A program made the position numbers and the translations under genes. A DNA stretch of 64,000 nt from Apteryx mantelli (Eukaryota > Chordata > Aves > Apterygiformes > Apterygidae): assembly GCF_036417845.1 (NCBI RefSeq), contig NC_089984.1, positions 6,163,603 through 6,227,602 of the forward strand, read 5' to 3'. A model generated the notes under the pieces. The model was not told the origin of the DNA. It ran no database searches and was given only the letters and a program-made list of their open reading frames with translations. Numbering within the stretch: the first letter of the stretch is position 1; each line of letters opens with the position of its first letter. Of the stretch, positions 53,701-63,300 are shown one piece after another.

Positions 53701-56213
53701 GGGGGACCTGCTGACACTGAACTTTGCAGGAAGCCTCGAAGAGCTGGAAGTCCAGCCATCTCGGCAAAATCGTCCTCCTTTCTCAGCTAAGCCAAAACAA
53801 AAAGAGAAAGGAGACCAGCTTCCTTCCCACCATTCCTTATTAATGAGACATTTTATCCTAAGTCCTCTAATGTGAACTACGTAGGCTTTTGGAGGCATAA
53901 TTAATCTTTAATTGTATAAATCTTTAATTGTATAAAATGGAGTTTGCATGGCCGGAGTCATTTCTCTTCTCTCCTCTCCTTGCTTCCTTTCCCTGCTTGA
54001 GATACCCTCCTAGAAGAGCTTCTTTTTGACAGCCTGCTCCTCCCCGCCTCAGCGCCAGGGTTGCATCGTGGTTAAATTCCTGCGGCCCCCGAAACGCGCT
54101 CAGCCCCTTTCCGGGCTGCGGGTGCCGCTGCAAAGGGCCCCTCGCTGGGCCAGGGACCCGCACGAGTCCCCCGGCGGCCGCTGGCTCCTGCCAAGTGCTG
54201 CTTAGGACTGGCAGTAACTTGCAGCTTAACAGGAGCGCGGGGATCCGTGGGGAGCTGCTCGGGGCTCCGTGCAGCCTACGTGGGCTGTGCTGAGCCTTCA
54301 AGGGCCGGGCGTCACGGGAAAGGCTGGCGAGGGGGGGCCGCAGGTGAGCGGGAGCCGCAGCCGGCTGTCTCGGCGGAGCAACGCCGGTGGCAGAGGCGTT
54401 CCCGCTGACCGGGACCCTCTCTGCAGCAGCAGCAAGCAGCAGCTGGGGGTCGGCGGCCTGGGCCGCCCCGGGGAGGAGGAGGAGGAGGAGGAAGAGGCGC
54501 TCCCTGGCAGATGGGCTCCCCGCAGCACGTCTGGCTGCGGCCGCAGCCATTTCCAACCTCGGGAAGGGGTTTGAAGTGGCCGAGGGCTAGCTCCGAGCGC
54601 AGAACTGCCCCTTCTCTTTGGAGATGCCGTTCCGAATCTGTCCCGCGTTGACAAGAAATCACCGGTCTCAGCCAAGCGCTGAGGGGACGGCTGTCCAGGC
54701 GAGCCGGCAGCCTGGAGCAGACCGGACTCGTCGCGGCACCTGGCGCCTGGGCTGGGGCCAGAGCGCGCGGCGAGGCTGCCTGGCTGCAGCCCGCGTACCC
54801 TGCCCTGAGGGTGAGCGGGAGCCTCCTGCCCCGAGGCAGGGACCTGGCACCTTTCCTCTGCGGAGGAGCGACGGCGAAACCAGGATTTGTCCTGAAAGAA
54901 ACCCTAGCTCCCTTCCCTTGCAAAAGGGGGCATTTGCAAAGTCGAATACCCTTGGGAGAGCCAACAAAAGAGTGGAAATGCCTAAATTGATGCCAGCCTG
55001 AACCAAATGCCTTTTTGGAGGAGGTGAAATGCGCCTTTCAGATGCTAACTAAGTATTTGGGGTTTAGATGATGAGGTGTATGGAGGAATCGATGCACTGT
55101 TGGCTCTAGGCGGGCAGGTTTTAATTAACGTATCGGCTTTTGCTGGCCATTAGCATGTTCTGTAATGGCAGGAAGGGCTGTGCGACTGTCTTGAACTGAT
55201 GCCTGCAGGGACAGATAGAAAATCCAATGGGAGACGGATGGAACGGGCTTTTCGAAGGTCTCCGCGGTGGGGCCGTGGTACTGCTCAGGCCCTCGGTGAC
55301 CCGCAGCACGAGCGTTACACGGAGGTTTGAAAATTAGTGTCTGCGTTGCAAAGCTTTCCAAAGGCACGGCTCATGTTCCACAGTAGAGCAATTCCTGCGT
55401 CTTAGTGGAAAGTTAGGAGCACTTTGCACTTTGACACGATGCCTTTCCAAGCAATATTGCTGAATTTCCTATAAGAAATTCTGATGTCATTCTTTGGTCT
55501 GCTTCGTATGTTGAATTAATTGGCAGAGCCCCACCCTCCGGGTCCGAGTTTTGGCTTGCTTTCAGTAATTTGCACTTAGGTCTTTGCTGAACAAGGCAGG
55601 ATTTGCTGAACAAAGCAGGGGTCAGCGCTAGGACGAGGGCTTTGCCTCTAGCCTGCTAGTTTGAGTTGGAACCACTGCAAGTGGTTGTCTCCTATGGCCT
55701 AGATTGGTAAAAACGTCCTGGCCTCAATCCTTTCTCCGCTGAGGCTGCAGACCTGGACGTGTCAGAGAGCCACCCTGGGATGGTGCTCTTCGGGGCAAGC
55801 GAGTAGACTAACAAAGCTCGCTCAATGAGAAAAGGTCATAAAACAAGGTAGGAAAGGTTTGGGCGGCTGCTGCTGTAAATAAAAAGGTATGTGTTTCATG
55901 CGCTGTTTACTCGGAGCTTGCTTTGAAGGCTAAACGCAGTCTCGGGGGGAAAAGTCTTTCTTAAGAATAGTTTCATTAAAGGCAAAACAAGCCTATGAGG
56001 CTTTTTGCAAGGCTGATGCTTGCAAGAGTTCCATGAACCAGCTGTGGGTTGTGTTTCTCGAGGTGTTCCTGAAACATTTTCTCTCCTCTCTTTCAGCTCT
56101 TTGAGAACTTCTATTTTGGAGAGGTGCAGCTGGATTCGGTCCGTCTTTCTCAGAGGTTCTCCTCAGATGCGTCCGGTTACTACGCGACGTCTGGGCAGCT
56201 AACCTTTTCCTGA
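19938..56213 (+). CDS. ASCC1: ASCC1, KH / 2H-phosphoesterase subunit of the ASCC complex
   Basis: Nine coding exons: 19938-20046, 21473-21572, 22500-22597, 24105-24283, 32180-32316, 34507-34626, 38552-38676, 40613-40692 and 56097-56213. Every junction is GT-AG and phases agree, giving 1065 bases and 354 residues (human isoform about 357). The N-terminus MDVLRPTLIRIGGRIYRKN parallels human. A KH domain has the GxxG loop G74-K-K-G77. The 2H phosphoesterase-like domain has both HxT motifs, H178-L-T180 and H276-A-T278. The C-terminus LFENFYFGEVQLDSV is the conserved terminal exon. Family knowledge: ASCC1 works with ASCC2, ASCC3 and TRIP4 in nuclear receptor co-activation, ribosome rescue and ALKBH3-linked alkylation repair. 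It is present in nuclear speckles. No break is seen. It shares its promoter with ANAPC16. Confidence 0.96.
20432..20558 (+). mobile_element. CR1 LINE 3' end, internally deleted
   Basis: CACAAACTGAAACACAGGAA at the left and TTGGACTAGATGGTCTCCAG followed by CCCTTCCAACC and the terminal octamer ATTCTGTG are classic avian CR1 3' sequence. The middle is missing compared with a normal CR1, so the copy has a deletion. It lies in ASCC1 intron 2. Confidence 0.85.
21473..21572 (+). CDS. ASCC1: ASCC1 exon 3
   Basis: It encodes residues 37-69 with CADEPCDAFVVEE and leads into the KH domain (EVPSLLY). Acceptor TTCTGGTAG, donor AA/GTGAGC. Confidence 0.93.
22500..22597 (+). CDS. ASCC1: ASCC1 exon 4 (KH GxxG loop)
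   Basis: It encodes YIIGKKGETKKRLETETRTS, the nucleic-acid-binding GxxG loop and following helix. Donor G/GTGAGT. Confidence 0.93.
24105..24283 (+). CDS. ASCC1: ASCC1 exon 5
   Basis: It encodes residues 103-162, from ITGQQRGGVISARTRIDVLL through the start of the phosphoesterase-like domain (FTHFLSFALNQP). Donor AAG/GTAAGG, phase 0. Confidence 0.94.
24284..32179. other. ASCC1 intron 5
   Basis: A 7.9-kb intron of mixed composition. I see a TG microsatellite near 27711-27727, another at about 31952-31970, and no recognised exon, RNA gene or recent transposon. Confidence 0.5.
31950..31970. repeat. (TG)n microsatellite
   Basis: About nine GT repeats in ASCC1 intron 5. Confidence 0.85.
32180..32316 (+). 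CDS. ASCC1: ASCC1 exon 6 (first HxT motif)
   Basis: It begins DHGVSSSLFQNPAKLHLTLG, giving the first histidine motif of the 2H fold. The intron before it is 7.9 kb. Confidence 0.94.
34507..34626 (+). CDS. ASCC1: ASCC1 exon 7
   Basis: 120 bases encode GGKPLTVEVAGVEYMNDDPA and DVLYAKVHMKDGSD. Acceptor TTGCATTGCAG; skipping would keep the frame. Confidence 0.93.
37924..37992 (+). mobile_element. tRNA-derived SINE or tRNA pseudogene fragment
   Basis: GTAGCTCAGAAGGTAGAGC is a near-perfect tRNA D-arm with A box, and CTGGGTTTGTGCCC lies at the right distance for a decayed B box/T-arm. The anticodon stem does not pair convincingly. The following CTCTGTCACC resembles the MIR core, so a MIR-type SINE is the likelier reading. 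Confidence 0.4.
38552..38676 (+). CDS. ASCC1: ASCC1 exon 8 (second HxT motif)
   Basis: It encodes LQVIADKLVERFVASGLMLK and VKLHATVMNTVFRKDPS, containing the second histidine motif. Acceptor TTGCCTTCGCAG. Confidence 0.93.
38765..38793. repeat. (TA)n microsatellite
   Basis: An uninterrupted AT dinucleotide run of about 29 bases followed by a T run, in ASCC1 intron 8. Confidence 0.9.
40613..40692 (+). CDS. ASCC1: ASCC1 exon 9
   Basis: It encodes SSFKERESFNGRNILK. Reading into the intron would add only VSMK before a TAA at 40705-40707, so a short alternative C-terminus is possible. Confidence 0.92.
47075..47570 (+). mobile_element. Old, diverged CR1 LINE fragment
   Basis: CTGAAGTACTTTGTCCAGTT and GGGCCGTGTGGAACG at the left, CAGAAGGCAACAATGAGGTGAGGG, then GAAGCACTGGAGTAATTGCC and GGTGGAGCAGATGACCTCTC at the right follow the order of the CR1 3' region. 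Divergence is high and several indels are present. Orientation is plus. Confidence 0.7.
54030..54890. other. CpG-rich block within ASCC1 intron 9
   Basis: A GC- and CpG-rich stretch about 1.2-2 kb upstream of the last exon, including a short GAG tract at about 54474-54497. The open frames on both strands look compositional. It could be an intragenic promoter or enhancer. No exon recognised. Confidence 0.4.
56097..56213 (+). CDS. ASCC1: ASCC1 exon 10 (terminal)
   Basis: It encodes the last 38 residues and the TGA at 56211-56213, after a 15.4-kb intron. Acceptor CTCTTTCAG. Confidence 0.94.
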   Translation, partial: LFENFYFGEVQLDSVRLSQRFSSDASGYYATSGQLTFS

Positions 56214-56740
56214 AGCGGGAATGCGGCTCCCTCGGCGGATCCGATCTGTGCACAGAGGCACAGCGATTCATCAGTAAAATGCATTTTTATAGGACAGGAG
56301 TTTTGGCCAGGAACCCAAGAGCTCCAAACGAGGATGCCTCGTTACTCTTCAAAAGCGCACTGCGGCCAGGAACAGGCTTTGCCCTTTCTCCGTGGTGTTT
56401 CCCTGCAGTTCTTCCTACGTACGTTGCCACCTTGCGCTCGGAGAGAACTGGGGCCCTTCCTCCTCCTCTCCTCATTGATAACAGATATTTCAAGGGCCTA
56501 TTTTTTCTTCAGAGTAAACGACTAGAAAAACTGGTGCACGCGGCTTTGGGGGCATCACCAATGTTTGAACGTGGCTTTATTTCGGAAGGGGAAGTTTATT
56601 CTTAAAATAAGTATTTAAAATCCAGGAGAGCTCCCTGGAGCATGATTTAACAATATTGAGGTCAGGCATCGCTTGGATCTCCAGCAGTGTGCCTGTGTGA
56701 TGTTGATCTCCAAATAAATTAATTCCCTTCAAAAGCGAAG
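56214..56740 (+). other. ASCC1 3' UTR and polyadenylation signal
   Basis: AATAAA at 56713-56718 is followed by T/GT-rich DNA (near 56735-56775), giving a 3' UTR of about 520 bases. Confidence 0.6.
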
Positions 56741-59700
56741 TGTTTATCTCCTGTTGCATTGATAGTTGCTGTAATTAAACTTCCAGCACATAACTATGTT
56801 AATAAGAAAGCATTTATGGTAAGAGCTGTTTCCAGTGACTGTTTCAGAGTGTGTCAAAAAACAGATATGCCTTGTAGGTGGCTTCTCCATTAAAAATGAG
56901 CAAAGCTCTTTGATACTATTGTAAATGCTTCAGAGGTCTAAACAAGACCGGTCTTTTTCTTGTACATCTCCAAGTTCAGTAACAATAGCAACACAAGCTT
57001 TCAACCATCTGGGGATGAACGCTTTGAAAAATGGAAGATCCTGGTGTTTAGTTCTGTCTTTAAAACAGCGGCGGTGGCGGCGGAGGCTGCTGCACGCTCC
57101 CAGTTGCTGCCATTAACGTGGAATTACGCTGTCATCGATGCGGAGAGCCTGTGAGCTGGGAACGGGGCTGTTTAAACAGCACCCGGTTTTGCTAGTGATT
57201 ATTTTAAGACGTTCCCATGCTGTTTGCTCCTCCCTAAATGAGCTGATTGTGTGACTGTGCTCTGACTGGAGGCACAAGCCCCTGGCAGTGGTGGTATGGG
57301 AGACGGTCGATTTGGGGTGGTTTGACCTTTTCCCCAACTGCGAGTGGTCGTGCTTCCAAGACAGACTTGCCCGTCTCGGTTTGCAGGTCTCCTGGGAAAT
57401 ATCTGTGGCTTTGATGACTGCCCTTCACGCTGGAGCCTGCGTTTGTACCTGGTTACAAGGTTGGGATTTCTGTCTCTTTTTTTTCCCTTGCAGCGAACAT
57501 CTCTGTGCTCTTAGCTCCCAGCAGGAAGAGCCGTGTTCAAAGCTGGCTAACGACTCGCGTAGTCAGCTAGCAGAGCGCAGGCATGCTCGCGAGGAGCCCA
57601 ATCCAGGGAGGTGCCGAGAGCACTTAACACCGGCTGATGTCATCTTCCAGCGAGTCTGAAGAGGTACTTGGCAAATCTCGTCAGCCGCCCAAAAGAACGG
57701 AGCTGGGAGCTGCTGGCGCAGCAGCCAGCAGGGCTTTTGGCCGTGGGAAGAGAAGATGCACCTCCGGGAGCTTCCTGGCGGGCTGCGCTTTTAGCGACTA
57801 ACCAAGAAGCTGCTTATTCCCTTAGCCGCGCTCCTCAGGCTACGTGCTACCAAACTGACGGGACGCGCGGTCCTAGCTGCGTGCCGCTTTTCCTGCATAG
57901 GACGTTGAGTGCCGTTCCTGTCGCAGCCCGTTTTGTCTGTTGTTGCCCAGTACCGATGATTCTGTTCTCTGGTGGTTTTGCTTCGCTGATGTTGACTCTT
58001 AGCGCGACTGGCTTTGCTCGCGTGGGACTAGTCGTCCCGTCTCGCTGACGGGAAGGGTCGTTCCCTCTGCCACGAAACCGGGAGCTCTGTGGTCTCCCGG
58101 TGGGGTGCCGGTGCGTGCGTGGAGGCGTGAGGTGCTTTCTGCCTCTTGGAGTCACGCGAGTAGTTTTGACCTTGGAAGTAGCATTTATTTAACTGTGGAG
58201 GCAAACGTAGGGATTTTCTACAGAGAACGGCAGTTCTACAACACTCTTCCACTTCCCAGGCCCAATGCTAATTTTAAAATGTTTTAATTATGACTATTTC
58301 TGTACCCACTTGTGACCGCTTGGAAGTTGGTTGAATTTTGGTGGTAAGCAGCTTATCTAGCTGCTCTAGTCTGGCATGACTAAATTCATTCCACATCTCA
58401 GGCGCCTGGTAGAATTAAGGGTTCTCGTCTGTTCCTCATTCACTGAGTCCTAGTTTAGGCTTTGATCCAGCGAACAGTTATGCGTGTACTTAAATTTGCA
58501 CGTCACTTAATCCCATTGTATAACATTAAGCACGCACATAAGTGTCGTGGAATTGCAGCTCTGCTTTGCCAGTGGCGCCTTTTAAATGAAAGCGCTATTA
58601 CATAAATGAGAGTGGCAGAATGGGTGTTGCATCTCCTTAGCGTTGCACAACGGGACTACTCGGCATAAATAAAACACACCTATTACCGCTCCGAGGGCCT
58701 GAGCCCGAAGAAGGCACTCTGCGCCGGGTTTGGCAAGCGTTTTCCCATCTTGATCGCTTATAAGCGTAATTGGAACACTTTCATTTCCTATTAATTGTGG
58801 CAAAGCAGCATTTTGCACACAGGTGAGTTGAAATCCCTTTAAACCGGGCAGCATGTGTTGCATTTTTTCCAAGGCGTGACCCACCGTTTTAAGCAAAAAG
58901 TTGAAAATAATGCTGTTTTCTTAAATCCGGCACCTGGAAGCCGGTGTGCTCCTACTGCACGAGCCCCGCTTGGCATCAGCGTTGCTGCTGCTAAGAGAGG
59001 GCTGGTTCTGCTTCGGAGACCGCAGCGGGACCCGTCACGGCTGTAGCTGGGGCTTTGCTTTTAAGAAAATCCAGCGCTGGTCTTTTCTCAGCCATAGCCA
59101 CAGCTGTATCAAACGCTCTTACAGGAGGAATAAAAGCCGAGTGTCTCATAAGCTCGGCCTTTCTCCAAAGGCCGGCGGGTCCGGCAGCTGCGCGCGGGCT
59201 CTGTGCCGCCACTGCTCCTCCGCAGCTGCAAGCAGGGCGCGTTGTCACCCTCTTTCCTCGCCAAGCCCGGCGGGTGGAGAAGCCCCTGCAAGGGGCTCTG
59301 TGCAACCAGATGCTGCCCCCACCCCCCGGAGCCACAGCGGCCTCGGAAAAGTAGCTTTGCCGGCCTTCTCGCCCCTTCCCCCAAACTCGTCTTCTGCTTT
59401 CTTGCAAGGCCGAGGGAGAGAGGGATCTCTCCTCCGGGCTCCCCTTTGCCAGGAGAGGTCTGTGTTCCCGCGACGGACCTGAGCATCAGCAGCAGGGAGA
59501 AAACACTGCAGGATGGGTTGGAAGGAAATCACACCGTCCTGCTGCATCATCGCCTCCTCGGGCCTCCGGGTTCAGACGGAGAGAGGGAAAAACGGGAGGA
59601 GGCCAGAAGATGGTAAAGGGAGCGTCTGAGGTGGCAGGGACGAAGGGGGGCCTGGCTCCCCTTGCATTGGAGCACCTGGGGGAGAGGCCAGGGACTTTCC

Positions 59701-59880
59701 CCGTTGGGGGGGGGGAGCAGAGGCATCTTCGTCCTTCCCCTGCGGAGCTGTCCTCTGCCGCTGCCCGCTCCGGGGGCCGAGCCCGGCTCCCCGCGGTTCG
59801 TGCCTGCTCCGGGGATGCCGTTCCGCTCCTGGGGGGCTGCGGCGCGGAGCAGCTGCCTCCGCCTGCCTCCCCTCCGGCGC
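56741..59880. other. Intergenic region ASCC1-SPOCK2
   Basis: No gene recognised. The left part is AT-moderate; CpG content rises from about 59.1 kb toward SPOCK2. One inverted-repeat element is listed separately. Confidence 0.55.
58461..58560. mobile_element. Palindromic MITE-like remnant
   Basis: TTATGCGTGTACTTAA (58478-58493) and TTAAGCACGCACATAA (58526-58541) are imperfect inverted repeats around CATT-rich DNA with TCCCATTG. The TTAAGCACGYRC/CCCATTG words recall a palindromic element common in reptile and bird genomes; I cannot name it with confidence. Confidence 0.4.
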
Positions 59881-59889
59881 TGCCCGCTA

Positions 59890-59946
59890 TGTCGCGACAC
59901 CCACCCCTATGTCGCGACACGCCCCCCCCCCCCGCGTGTCGCGACC
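59890..59946. promoter_or_regulatory. Three TGTCGCGACA palindromes upstream of SPOCK2
   Basis: TGTCGCGACA occurs at 59890-59899 and 59910-59919, and TGTCGCGACC at 59937-59946. The decamer is a perfect palindrome centred on CGCG. The trio lies about 185-240 bases upstream of the SPOCK2 start codon in the CpG island. No binding protein is assigned. Confidence 0.5.
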
Positions 59947-60129
59947 CCTCCCCCCCGCGGCGGGCGCGCAGGTGCGGGCGCGGGCGGGAGCCCCGCCCCG
60001 GCCCGCCCGCCGGTGCCCGCCCGGTGCCGCCCCGCGGCCGCGCTCGCCGCCGGCGCCTCCCCGCGCGCCGACACCGCGCCGACACCGCGCCGCTCCGCTC
60101 CGCGCCGCTCCGCCCGGCGCTGCAGCAGC

Positions 60130-60354
60130 ATGCGGGGCTCCGGCGGGCGCCGCGCCGCCCTGGCGCTGCTCGCCCTGCTCCTGCCCGCCGCCGCCGCCGC
60201 CGCCGGCACCGCCGCCACCGGCACCGGCACCGGCACCGGCACCGGGGCGGGCGCGGCGGGCGAGAGCCCCGGGAATTTCATGGAGGACGAACAATGGCTC
60301 TCCTCCATCTCCCAGTACAGCGGCAGGATCAAGCACTGGAACCGCTTCCGAGAC
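60130..60354 (+). CDS. SPOCK2: SPOCK2 exon 1
   Basis: 75 codons: signal peptide with an alanine-rich core, a Gly-Thr repeat, then the conserved testican N-terminus. Donor GAC/GTGAGT, phase 0. Confidence 0.93.
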
Positions 60355-63300
60355 GTGAGTCCGCGCCGGGGCCGCGCCGCGCCGGGGCCCGGGGATGCGC
60401 CGGCACCGCGCCGCTGCGGATGCCGCAGCCGGGGCCCCCCCGCGCCGCGCCGCGCCGCCCCCGCCCGCCCCCGCCGCGCCGCCGTGCTCGGCGCTGCCCG
60501 CGGCGCCGGCACCGCCCGGCCCGGCCCGGCCCCGCTGCGCCGCGGTGCCGGCGCTCGCTGCGGCCGCACGTGCAAGGTGCGAGGCCGCCGCCACCATGCC
60601 GCCGCTCGACGCCGTCCCCACCGCCACCGTCCCCACCGCGCCAGGGCTCAACGCCATCCCAGTGCCGCCGTGCCGGAGCTCAATGCCGTCCCCAACGCTG
60701 CCATCCCCAATGCCACCATGCCAGGGCTCAACACCAGGCCGCCGCGCCGGGCACCCTCGCCACTGGCCCGCTGGGCGCTGCCCCCAACGCGGGTGCTGAG
60801 CCCCGGCACGGGGCGGCGGGGGACCCCGTGGCAAGGGACGGGCAGGCAGCAGCAGGCCCAGCCCTGCTCGTCCCTAGCGGGCGGTGGGAAAGACCCACCG
60901 CGACGGGAGCGCCCCGGCCGTCCTCCCCCGGGCACCCCCGTCCCCGACCCTCCGGCTTTTACGCAGCCCTTAACAACGAGAACGACCCACGTTTAATTCC
61001 GGATCTTAATTTTCTGCTGCCGCCGCTATCTGGGGCCAACAGGGATTTCTACTGTCCTTCCTCGCGCCTCCGGCGGGAGCTCGGGTGCTGCTTCATGGCG
61101 CGGGGGCAAGGCCGTGCCGGTGGCGCGGCACAGCCGGCAGCGCTTTCGGAGGCGGCGGCAGCGGAGGCCCAGCGGCCCGGCCGCTCTTTGTCCGGCCGCG
61201 CTCGGATTCACCTTGGCAGCGAGGACGCGCAGCCCTGGCGAAGCCCCGCGGCGCCCGCAGCCTTCGCCCCGCGCCGGGCAGCCGGCCGCGCGGCATCACG
61301 GATATGGAGCGGAGCCGGAGGGAGATGTGGGGGGGGCTGCGACTTTCCCTGTTAAATAAACCCCTTAGTTTAATAGATGAAGGGCGAGGATGGAAGGGAA
61401 AGGGTGTTTCCCCGCGAAGCGCTTCCCAGCAGAGACCTGCCGCGGATGCACGGGGATGCAGCGCCGGCGGCTTCCCGCGGCTGGCACTCGAGACCTCGGA
61501 CGGCTCCCGGGATCCGCAGGCGCCTTGTTGGTTCTGCGGGGGGGGGGGGGGGGGGGGGGGGGGGGGTGGGGCGAGCGTGTGGGGCCGAGGCCTCGTGGTG
61601 CTGCGCATCCCCAGGAGGTTTTGGGGGGCAATTTGGGCAAAGCCCAGAGATGCCCCCCCCCCCAGCCCCGCCGTGCACTGGGGCTGCGGGAAAAGCAGAG
61701 CATCCCTGTTCCCGCGGGGCCGCGTGCCGGAGGGGGAGGATGACATCTGCAGCCCTGCCGGTTGCAGAGCGGCCGATTACGGAGCAAATCCCGTGGATTT
61801 GTGTTCTTTTGCGCTGCGAACGCTCTGCCGGGGCTTGGCGGGGGGGGGGGGGGGAGGGATGCGATTAGCTGTGTCACGGCGCGCGGCTGGGGTTGGTGCC
61901 GCCGTGCTCCGTGGGGGGGGACGGGGACGTGCGCGGCGGGCAGCCGCGTGCCCGCGCCGGGGGCTTGGGGGGGGCCGCGAGGGCGCCGGGCGCCATGCGA
62001 CAGCCGCACCTGCAGGGCGCTGCCAAGCACTGCAGTGGTGCTAATCGCCCGCGCGGGATGCGGCCGCGTGCCGTGCCGTGCCGCGCCGCGCCGTGCACTC
62101 GCGGGAACGCAGCCCATGGTTTGGGGGGGGGGGGGGGGGGATTTGGGCTCGCTTCCCGCCGGGAGAGGGGGGGGGGGGGGCCGCTGGCCTGGCGCTCCCT
62201 ACCTCACCCCACTCTTTCTCTCTCTTTTTTGGGGGTTTGGCCGGGCCGGCCCGCCTGCCGCGTCCCAGGAGGTCGAGGTGAGTGCCGGGGGGGGGCTGCG
62301 CACACCGGCTCCGCGCCGGCCCCCCCACCCGTCCGCTCTCCTCTCACCCCCCCCCAGGACGACTACATCAAGAGCTGGGAGGACAACCAGCCCCTCGACG
62401 AAGGTAAGCCCCTTCCTCGGCGCCTCCGCCTTGGCCCCCCTGCCGCCGCCTTGGCCCCCCCCCCGGCAGCTCCCTTGTGTCCGTCCTCCCCCCCCCAGCT
62501 TTGGACACCACCAAGGATCCCTGCCAGAAGGTGAAGTGCAGCCGGCACAAGGGTGTGCGTGGCCCAGGGCTACCAGCGGGCCATGTGCATCAGCCGCCGG
62601 AAGCTGGAGCACAGGTAGGATCTGGTGACCCGGGCTGCCGCGTGGCCCCCCCCCCCCGCTCCCCAGTGGGGTCCCCGGGCCGCCGCAGCGCCCTGCCGCC
62701 CCCACCCCCCCCCGTCTCTCTCTCCCCGCCGCCGCAGGGTCAAGGCGCCCGGCTCGAAGGCGCCTGCGGGCCAGGAGGGCTCCTGCCGGCCCTGCCGCGC
62801 CGCCCCGCCGGCCGCCGTCTGCGGCTCCGATGGCCACACGTACAGCTCGGCGGTAAGGCGGGCGGCCGTGTCCCGTCCCCCCCCCCCCCCCCCCCCCATT
62901 CCCCGGGACCCCCCTGCCGACGCTCACACCCCCCCCTCTCCCCGCAGTGCAAGCTGGAGCAGCAGGCCTGCCTGGCCAGCAAGCAGCTGACGGTGCGGTG
63001 CGAGGGCCCGTGCCCCTGCGCGGCCCCACCCAGCCGCCACCAGCCGCCGGCCGAGCGAGGTGAGCGGGCCGGCGGGACCGCCGTGGGCGCTGGTGCCGCC
63101 GGGCCCTGCTCGATGTCCCCCCCTCCTGTTGCCTCCGCAGGGCCGTGCACCGGGCAGGACCTGGCGGACCTGGGCGACCGCCTGCGCGGACTGGTTCCAG
63201 CTGCTGCGGAAAACGCCAAGCAGAACGGCTCCGGCGGCACCGGTATGGCACCCCTCCGTCCCGGCTCTGCGGCGCTCCGGCGTGGCTCGCGGCGGCCGCC

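Larger units (their letters stand above)
40693..56096. other. ASCC1 intron 9
   Basis: A 15.4-kb intron with no recognised exon. It contains a decayed CR1 (47075-47570), an AT-rich homeobox-like patch near 42500-42540, a TG/CG dinucleotide tract near 50560-50602, and a CpG-rich block near 54030-54890. Confidence 0.5.
59500..60600. promoter_or_regulatory. CpG-island promoter region of SPOCK2
   Basis: Very high CpG density spans the upstream region, exon 1 and the start of intron 1. No TATA box was found. The transcription start site is not visible in sequence alone; the 5' UTR is inferred to end at 60129. Confidence 0.55.

Noticed and set aside
59610-61355. 581-residue open frame over the SPOCK2 promoter and intron 1
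   Set aside because: Compositional frame in CpG-rich DNA, rich in Arg, Pro and Ala; the real SPOCK2 exon 1 lies in another frame.
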